A stretch of 64,000 nucleotides of DNA, taken from Floccularia luteovirens. Lineage: Eukaryota; Basidiomycota; Agaricomycetes; Agaricales; Squamanitaceae. Of the stretch, positions 58,485 through 64,000 are shown piece by piece. Every line of letters begins with the position of its first letter. Positions within the stretch are counted from its first letter, which is position 1. Below the pieces are notes generated by a model, which worked only from the letters and a program-made list of their open reading frames with translations, did not search any database and was not told where the DNA came from. A program made the translations under genes and the position numbers. The stretch covers positions 1,984,001 through 2,048,000 of the forward strand of contig VSJF01000003.1 in NCBI GenBank assembly GCA_009739215.1, read 5' to 3'.

Positions 58485-59552
58485 ACATGAACTAGTTTTT
58501 TATCCGCTTTGATTTTACGTTGATGATATGCATTGATGACGACCTGTCAATTCTTGATCGAGAATTATGTTTTCGTTCTGCAAACTGCGCAGACAAGGGA
58601 ACGCAAAAACACGCTTTACGCTTTTGGCATCGCATAAACTGCTAAATGTCATTCTTGTCTGCCACGAATTTTTACCACAAACCCGATACACGGAATGACC
58701 CCTGGCAGTATACTTATCCATCTGGACAATGGCAACTCACTCGTTAAATCCACATCCTCTCCCTTTTGGCTGCTCTCCTAGAGCTTTCCCGCGCTTCTTT
58801 GGTCGCACTTTACATCTTCGAACCGTTCTTCTCGACTCGCGAACTCACACAACCGGCATCTACAGCAAGACACATCAACTATTTCCCCAGACTCTTATTT
58901 CCTCCCAGACTATTTAAACATTGCATTTCAACATGAACCCTGCATACATACAAAAACAGTATACACTGTTATCTTTGATCCATTTGTTCCAATATCTCTG
59001 CCTCATGGACTGTTATTCACTTCTGTGTTCTTTGTTATTTTTCTTTCCAAAATCTTTCTTTTCCAACTTGTATTTAAAACTGCGGTCTTTGAGCCGTTTT
59101 GTTCCGTCAATTCCCTTCACTGGTTGCCTGTGTCCTCTAGATAGGGCATGTTTTCATCCTTCTCATTACAGAAACCATCTAATTATATTTGGATCGTTCT
59201 CAATTTTTATATTTCATTCTGTATATCTGCTTTTCTTAACACTTTTCCTCCTCGTATACAAATCATTCTCGATACTTCTTTTTTATTACATTTTCAATGA
59301 CAAATTTTTTGTGCATTAGAGCTGGCTGTTTCTCTATATTTTGTAATTATTCATCCATCAGTGCAATACATCGCCTGCAGTCAAGGATTGAAATTCGTCG
59401 TCTAATTTTCACAATTATTTAAAAAATATTATGGGAATTTCGTAATATTTTCTATCTTTGAAGGGGCGACCAAATACGCGAAGACGCGTTTGTCTATTCA
59501 TTATAAGCTTTCAGTTATCTCTTTGCTCTGTTTTCTTCAATCTCTTTTCAAT
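58485..59552. other. 1.07-kb intergenic region, no gene seen
   Basis: Between two plus-strand genes. The T/C-rich part (58730-59330) produces a long hydrophobic open frame at 58921-59319 that looks compositional. An ACAATTATTTAAAAAATATT AT-rich tract near 59411-59430 may belong to the CCT1 promoter. Confidence 0.45.
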
Positions 59553-61605
59553 ATGTTTCAACGAGATCCTAGAGCTGGGGCATTTCTAGGTGGTGATCGT
59601 GTATCAGGACAAGATATACGAGATCAAAATGGTTTGTACATTCCTAGCGACCTTTACATCAGTCTTATCTCCTGATTTGCAAAAAAATGTCTAGTTATCG
59701 CTGCTCAATCGATAGCAAACATTGTAAAGAGTTCTTTGGGTCCTTTAGGACTGGACAAGATGCTTGTAGATAACATCGGAGTGCGTCATAATACTGAAAC
59801 CGGCTAGATATATCCTGCTTAATCATTCATTTCTGGACATTAGGAAGTCACGATTTCGAACGACGGTGCTACAATTCTGGGACTTTTGTCTGTTGAACAT
59901 CCTGCAGGTCGAATCTTTGTTGACCTTGCTCAAAAACAAGACAAAGAAGTCGGCGATGGAACTACTTCTGTCGTCATCATCGCTGCGGAACTACTGAGAC
60001 GGGCTAATGAACTTGTGAAGGCCAAAATCCATCCTACTACCATCATCACGGGATATCGACTGGCCTGCAGGGAAGCTGTCAAGTTTATGCAGGAACAATT
60101 GAGCATCAAAGTCGATTCACTTGGTAGAGAAGCATTGATCAATGTGGCGAAGACCTCAATGTCAAGCAAAATTATTGGAAGGTGAGTGAAAATTTCTAAG
60201 TTCTCATTGTAGTAAAAGCGCTGATTGGATCTGTTGAAAGTGATGACGACTTTTTTGCTCCTATGGCAGTTGATGCTATGCAAGCTGTACGAACTATCAA
60301 CATGCGGGGGGACATCAAGTACCCCGTCAAGGCAGTCAACGTTTTAAAAGCTCATGGCAAGAGTGCGAGGGAATCAATATATGTACAAGGTTATGCCCTC
60401 AACTGCACCGTCGCCAGTCAAGGTATGTTTACAACCTCGAGATGTTGAATACTTCTGATGATCAAATGAAGCGATGAAAAAGCGAATCGTTAACGCCAAG
60501 ATTGCTTGTTTAGATATTAACCTACAAAAAGCTAGAATGCAACTTGGTGTACAGATTTTAGTGGACGATCCAAATCAGTTGGAAGAAATTAGGAAACGGC
60601 AAGTAAACCTATAACCCCATCCTACCACATAGTAACATTTGTTACAGGGAGGCCGAGATTACACTAGAAAGGATACGTAAAATATTAGCTGCAGGTGCAA
60701 ACGTTGTTTTTACAACAAAGGGGATCGACGACCTCTGCCTGAAGGAATTTGTAGAAGCTGGAGCTATGGGTGTGCGTCGTTGCAGGAAAGAAGATTTGCG
60801 TCGGATTGCAAAGGCAACTGGTGGACAACTTATCTCAAGTCTAGCTAATCTCGAAGGCGAAGAGACGTTTGAGGCAAGTTATCTAGGGACTGCAGACGAG
60901 GTCGTTCAAGAACGGATTTCGGATGATGAGCTTATTTTGGTGAAAGGCACAAAAATCGTAAAATCATCTTCCATTATCTTGCGGGGAGCCAATGATTATA
61001 TGCTTGACGAGATGGAGAGAGCTTTGCATGACACGCTGTCAATTATCAAGAGAACCCTCGAAAGCGGTGCTGTGGTACCAGGTGGAGGAGCTGTTGAATC
61101 TGCATTAAGCATTTATCTGGAGAACTTCGCAACCACAGTGGTAAGTAGATCATGGAAAGGTCATTGCAAATTCTAACCAGTTCTATATAAAGGGATCCAG
61201 AGAACAACTTGCTATTGCAGAATTTGCTAGCGCTCTGATAACTATTCCAAAAACCCTCGCAGTCAATGCGGCCAAAGATTCTACTGAGTTGGTGGCAAAG
61301 ATGCGCTCGTATCATAACGCAGCGCAGAAAGCCCCAGTTGGAGATCCCAAAAAGATTCTGCTGCGGTATGGTCTCGACTTGATGACAGGCGAAGTTAGGG
61401 ACAATGTAGCAGCTGGTGTTTTGGAACCTACTATGAGTAAGGTCAAAAGTTTGAAATCAGCTTACGAAGCTGCGGTATCATTGCTTCGGATTGATGACGC
61501 TATCCAGTGTGTTCCAGGTGAGTTGCAAACGACGGTTACCCGATCTTTCTTTTACTGATGACATTTTTAGAGCAAAAGGGCGAGCCCGACCCTCACGGAC
61601 ATTAG
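59553..61605 (+). CDS. CCT1: T-complex protein 1 subunit alpha (CCT1)
   Basis: Alpha subunit of the cytosolic chaperonin CCT/TRiC, which folds actin and tubulin. The start [20 protein letters not shown]; then [20 protein letters not shown] and [20 protein letters not shown], the nucleotide-binding [20 protein letters not shown], and [20 protein letters not shown] in the apical domain. The second ATP-domain half gives [19 protein letters not shown] and [20 protein letters not shown], which is group II chaperonin sequence of the alpha type. The end [11 protein letters not shown] at 61605 follows an intron. About seven introns; all joins keep the frame, which contrasts with the upstream Cdc25. 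Length about 556 residues is normal. Confidence 0.96.
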
Positions 61606-61960
61606 TATAGCTAGCAGGGAAAGTCAATTTGTTTAATTGCACCGTGTACTTAGAGCCAAAATAAAAATAAAAGATACTTCCATTATGTATTCAAGTTCCT
61701 TGTCCTTAAAAGTTGTGGCCACGCACAGGAAATGAAATTTGTGGCAGACGACAGTCAATCATGTGACCAAGTCTATGGTGAATCAACAGATCAGAGCGGA
61801 CACTCCTTCACAGAACACTTTGTTAATCCTCCTCGACTGCTCGCGTAATTTCCCTTTACCAACCCACTCTGATTTTCCAAAGCCAAGTTGCCGCGTGATT
61901 ATCAGTGTTTCTGGCGCAAAAACACGTCTTATGCGTTAAAAACCAACCAGTAGACTCTAC
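61606..61960. promoter_or_regulatory. Upstream region of CDC27
   Basis: Region of 355 bp between CCT1 and CDC27 on the same strand. No clear TATA box; a small open frame at 61739-61939 looks random. Confidence 0.3.
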
Positions 61961-64000
61961 ATGCAGCCAGAAACAACCTCTCAGTTCCAACCTTATCTCT
62001 ACCAACGTTTTCAATCACTAGTTTGGTCATGCTTAGACTCAGATCTCACCAAGACGGCAGTATTTTATGCTGAAAGATACTTTGCCATGGATCCTCAGAA
62101 TCACGAGTCGAGACACCTTTATGCAACGGCGCTACTCCGAGAAGGTCAAACATACTCAGCACTTTGTCTCGTTAATATTGCTTCAGACGTTCAATGTACT
62201 GGATGCTTGGAGATTAAGGCAAAGTGTTGTACTGCGTTAGGTCGCCACCGACAGGCACGTGAAGCATTGGAAATGACATTGCAAGACGCGAATTATTTGT
62301 CCTCAGGTTTGTTCATTTTTTATTGTGTCAAAATTGCTTATGATCTAATTCATTACCAGCTTCCTCAAGCACCAGAGTGGCACGACCGTTCCCGGAAGAA
62401 GCTGCTTTACGATGTAAATCTGGAAATACAGCATTGAAGGGAAATCTCCCGGAAAAGGCATCACGAAGCTTTCGGGATGCTCTTGCATTGAATCCTTATT
62501 TGTGGGAGGCTTTTGAGGGACTGTGTGCTCTTGGTGCGTGCTTTAATACTTCTACATGTTTACATATTATTAATCCCTTGGTTTTAGGTTCTGTACCGGA
62601 GATTGATGTGCTATTTCCCCCTCGTCCACCACCAGTTAAGAGGACACCCCCAGAAGATAATCCAACTAAGAACGTGCCTATTGCAACAGGTGCAGGCTTC
62701 TTCACCCCCGATACTGGAAATGCAGGCAATCTATTTCGTGGTTGGAAACCAGAGATACCACAGACGCAACCTTTCAGAATGGCCCTACCAATAATTAATC
62801 GCGACATACCGTGAGTCGTTTGGCATTCATTTCTTTCAACTCTGCGCTACGCCTTAACGCTCTGGATTTTGCAGAGTGCCCAACGATTTGTTATCAATTC
62901 CACCGGAAAACACAACAAATCAGACCCTACGTACCAGTCGGCCACAGCCTGAGAACTCTGGTCCTATGCAGGCACATGTCTCTAGGCCCCTTTCTTCGGC
63001 TGATGAAGCAGGCCCTATGCCCAAAAGACTGCGCTCAACGACACGACAACCTGAAGTAGTCAAACAGATCAAACCTAGTAAGACGAGTGTGGACGACCCC
63101 TTGAAAAAGGCACGCGCACGCCCGGTCTTGTCATTTGCTAACATCTTCTCATCTTCCGGTCGTCGTTCTCAGACCACCACGTCTAGTAGGATAACAACCG
63201 GTCCCGGGAAGAATAATACTCAACCGACTGCAGGTATTATTCCAACCCGAAGGAGTACCCGTTTGCTTAGCGGCACAGGGGCCAAAACATCGCATCCACC
63301 CAAGGTATGCAACTCTCCTAATGGAAGTACTGCTGTTGATAAGACCTCAAATTTAATTGTGACTTTATAGCATCTTCCTTCACGCGATCGGAGAAGGCCA
63401 CCCGCGCAGTCTAGAAATCGATCCGCCGAGTCAGATAAAGACGATGAAGCCTTTATCGCCGGAGAAGTGGCATATTCGACGTCGCCACCACCTTCTGCTC
63501 TGTCGCCAAGATCTGAAGTTTCACCTTCGCCCAGCAATTGGACCTCAGCGCATGAACAGCTTGCCCAGGAAGAATATGACGGAGAGCTTGCTGATCAATA
63601 TATTTATGACCTTATGCGGAAGTTTGCAAGCGCTACGAGGGCTTTGGCAGTGTTTGATTGTCAGAAGTGTTTGGATGAGCTTGAACAGCTGCCTCATGCC
63701 CACCAGAACTCTCCGTGGGTACTTGCCATGGTTGGTAGGGCACACTATGAAAAGCAAGATTATGCTTCCGTGAGTTGATTGCCACTTTACCTCCGCCCAT
63801 TCATTGAAGCTGTTGTTTGTATTTTATTTTAAGGCTGAGCGTGCCTTCAAGGCCGTTAGAACCCTAGAACCACATAGACTGTGGGATATGGAAGTTTATT
63901 CAACCCTTTTATGGCATTTGCAACGCAATGTGGAATTATCATATCTCGCCCAAGAACTACTCAATATCAACCCTCGTTCTCCTCAGGCTTGGATTGCAAT
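61961..64000 (+). CDS. CDC27: Anaphase-promoting complex subunit Cdc27/APC3 (3'-partial)
   Basis: TPR subunit of the APC/C ubiquitin ligase that binds the IR tail of activators Cdc20/Cdh1. The start MQPETTSQFQPYLYQRFQSL; the N-terminal TPR dimerisation block is CLDSDLTKTAVFYAERYFA, NHESRHLYATALLREGQTYS, CLEIKAKCCTALGRHRQARE, then LPEKASRSFRDALALNPYLW followed by EAFEGLCALG. A long basic Ser/Pro linker follows (KPSKTSVDDPLKKARARPV). TPRs resume with YIYDLMRKFASATRALAVFD, WVLAMVGRAHYEKQDYASAE and HRLWDMEVYSTLLWHLQR, then LSYLAQELLNINPRSPQAWI, the well-known APC3 block, where the window ends. Six exons; the frame is unbroken. The remaining TPRs lie beyond 64000. Confidence 0.95.

Noticed and set aside
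58921..59319. 132-codon hydrophobic open frame that could pass for a membrane protein
   Set aside because: It lies in T/C-rich DNA where Phe/Leu/Ser-rich frames arise by chance, has no intron signals or conserved motif, and no clear promoter.

Overview
The window is nuclear DNA of a filamentous basidiomycete fungus, most likely a mushroom-forming Agaricomycete. The evidence is short introns (about 50-60 nt) in almost every gene, dense packing on both strands, a GT4 trehalose phosphorylase closely resembling mushroom enzymes, a DUF6593 protein (a family common in basidiomycetes) and many Ser/Pro-rich hypothetical proteins. No rRNA, tRNA, CRISPR array or mobile element was found. About 30 loci are supported, nearly all conserved housekeeping genes. 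Exon joins were worked out by hand from splice signals and protein conservation.

Layout, 1-30 kb: eIF1/SUI1 (partial, -), a small basic probable ribosome-biogenesis protein (+), PP4 regulatory subunit 2 (-), a PAP2 lipid phosphatase (+), a TFIIB-type zinc-ribbon/cyclin-fold factor (-), a small unknown gene (-), trehalose phosphorylase (+), a protein with a C-terminal Cys motif (+), POL5/MYBBP1A (+), MSH3 (-), a small unknown (-), ATP12 (+), a Pro/Ser-rich small protein (+), N-terminal glutamine amidase (+), a BTB protein (+) and a DUF6593 protein (+).

Layout, 30-64 kb: a 5.4-kb disordered-protein gene (-), a ubiquitin E2 (-) head-to-head with COMPASS subunit BRE2/ASH2 (+), a PhoD-like phosphatase (-), a Ser/Arg/Pro-rich protein (+), cyclase-associated protein CAP (-), a joined MZM1/mitochondrial release-factor locus (-), histone H1 (+), an EI24-family membrane protein (+), tRNA-splicing endonuclease SEN34 (-), isoamyl-acetate-hydrolase-like esterase (+), Cdc25 (+), CCT1/TCP-1 alpha (+) and Cdc27/APC3 (+, runs off the end).

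Two loci deserve attention. (1) At 47.4-48.7 kb the complex III assembly factor MZM1 ends in ATG TAA, but that stop codon lies inside a strong GTAAGT donor. Removing a 58-nt intron fuses MZM1 in frame to a mitochondrial ribosome-rescue release factor that has no start codon of its own; the factor's GSGPGGQ motif is partly encoded by an 11-nt microexon. (2) The cdc25 gene at 56.1-58.5 kb reads as a well conserved phosphatase only if the frame moves +1 at up to five places, while the genes around it appear intact. Three GC-AG introns, an E2 with HPG in place of HPN, and several very compact divergent or convergent gene pairs are further points. I see no defence system, secondary-metabolite cluster or selfish element.
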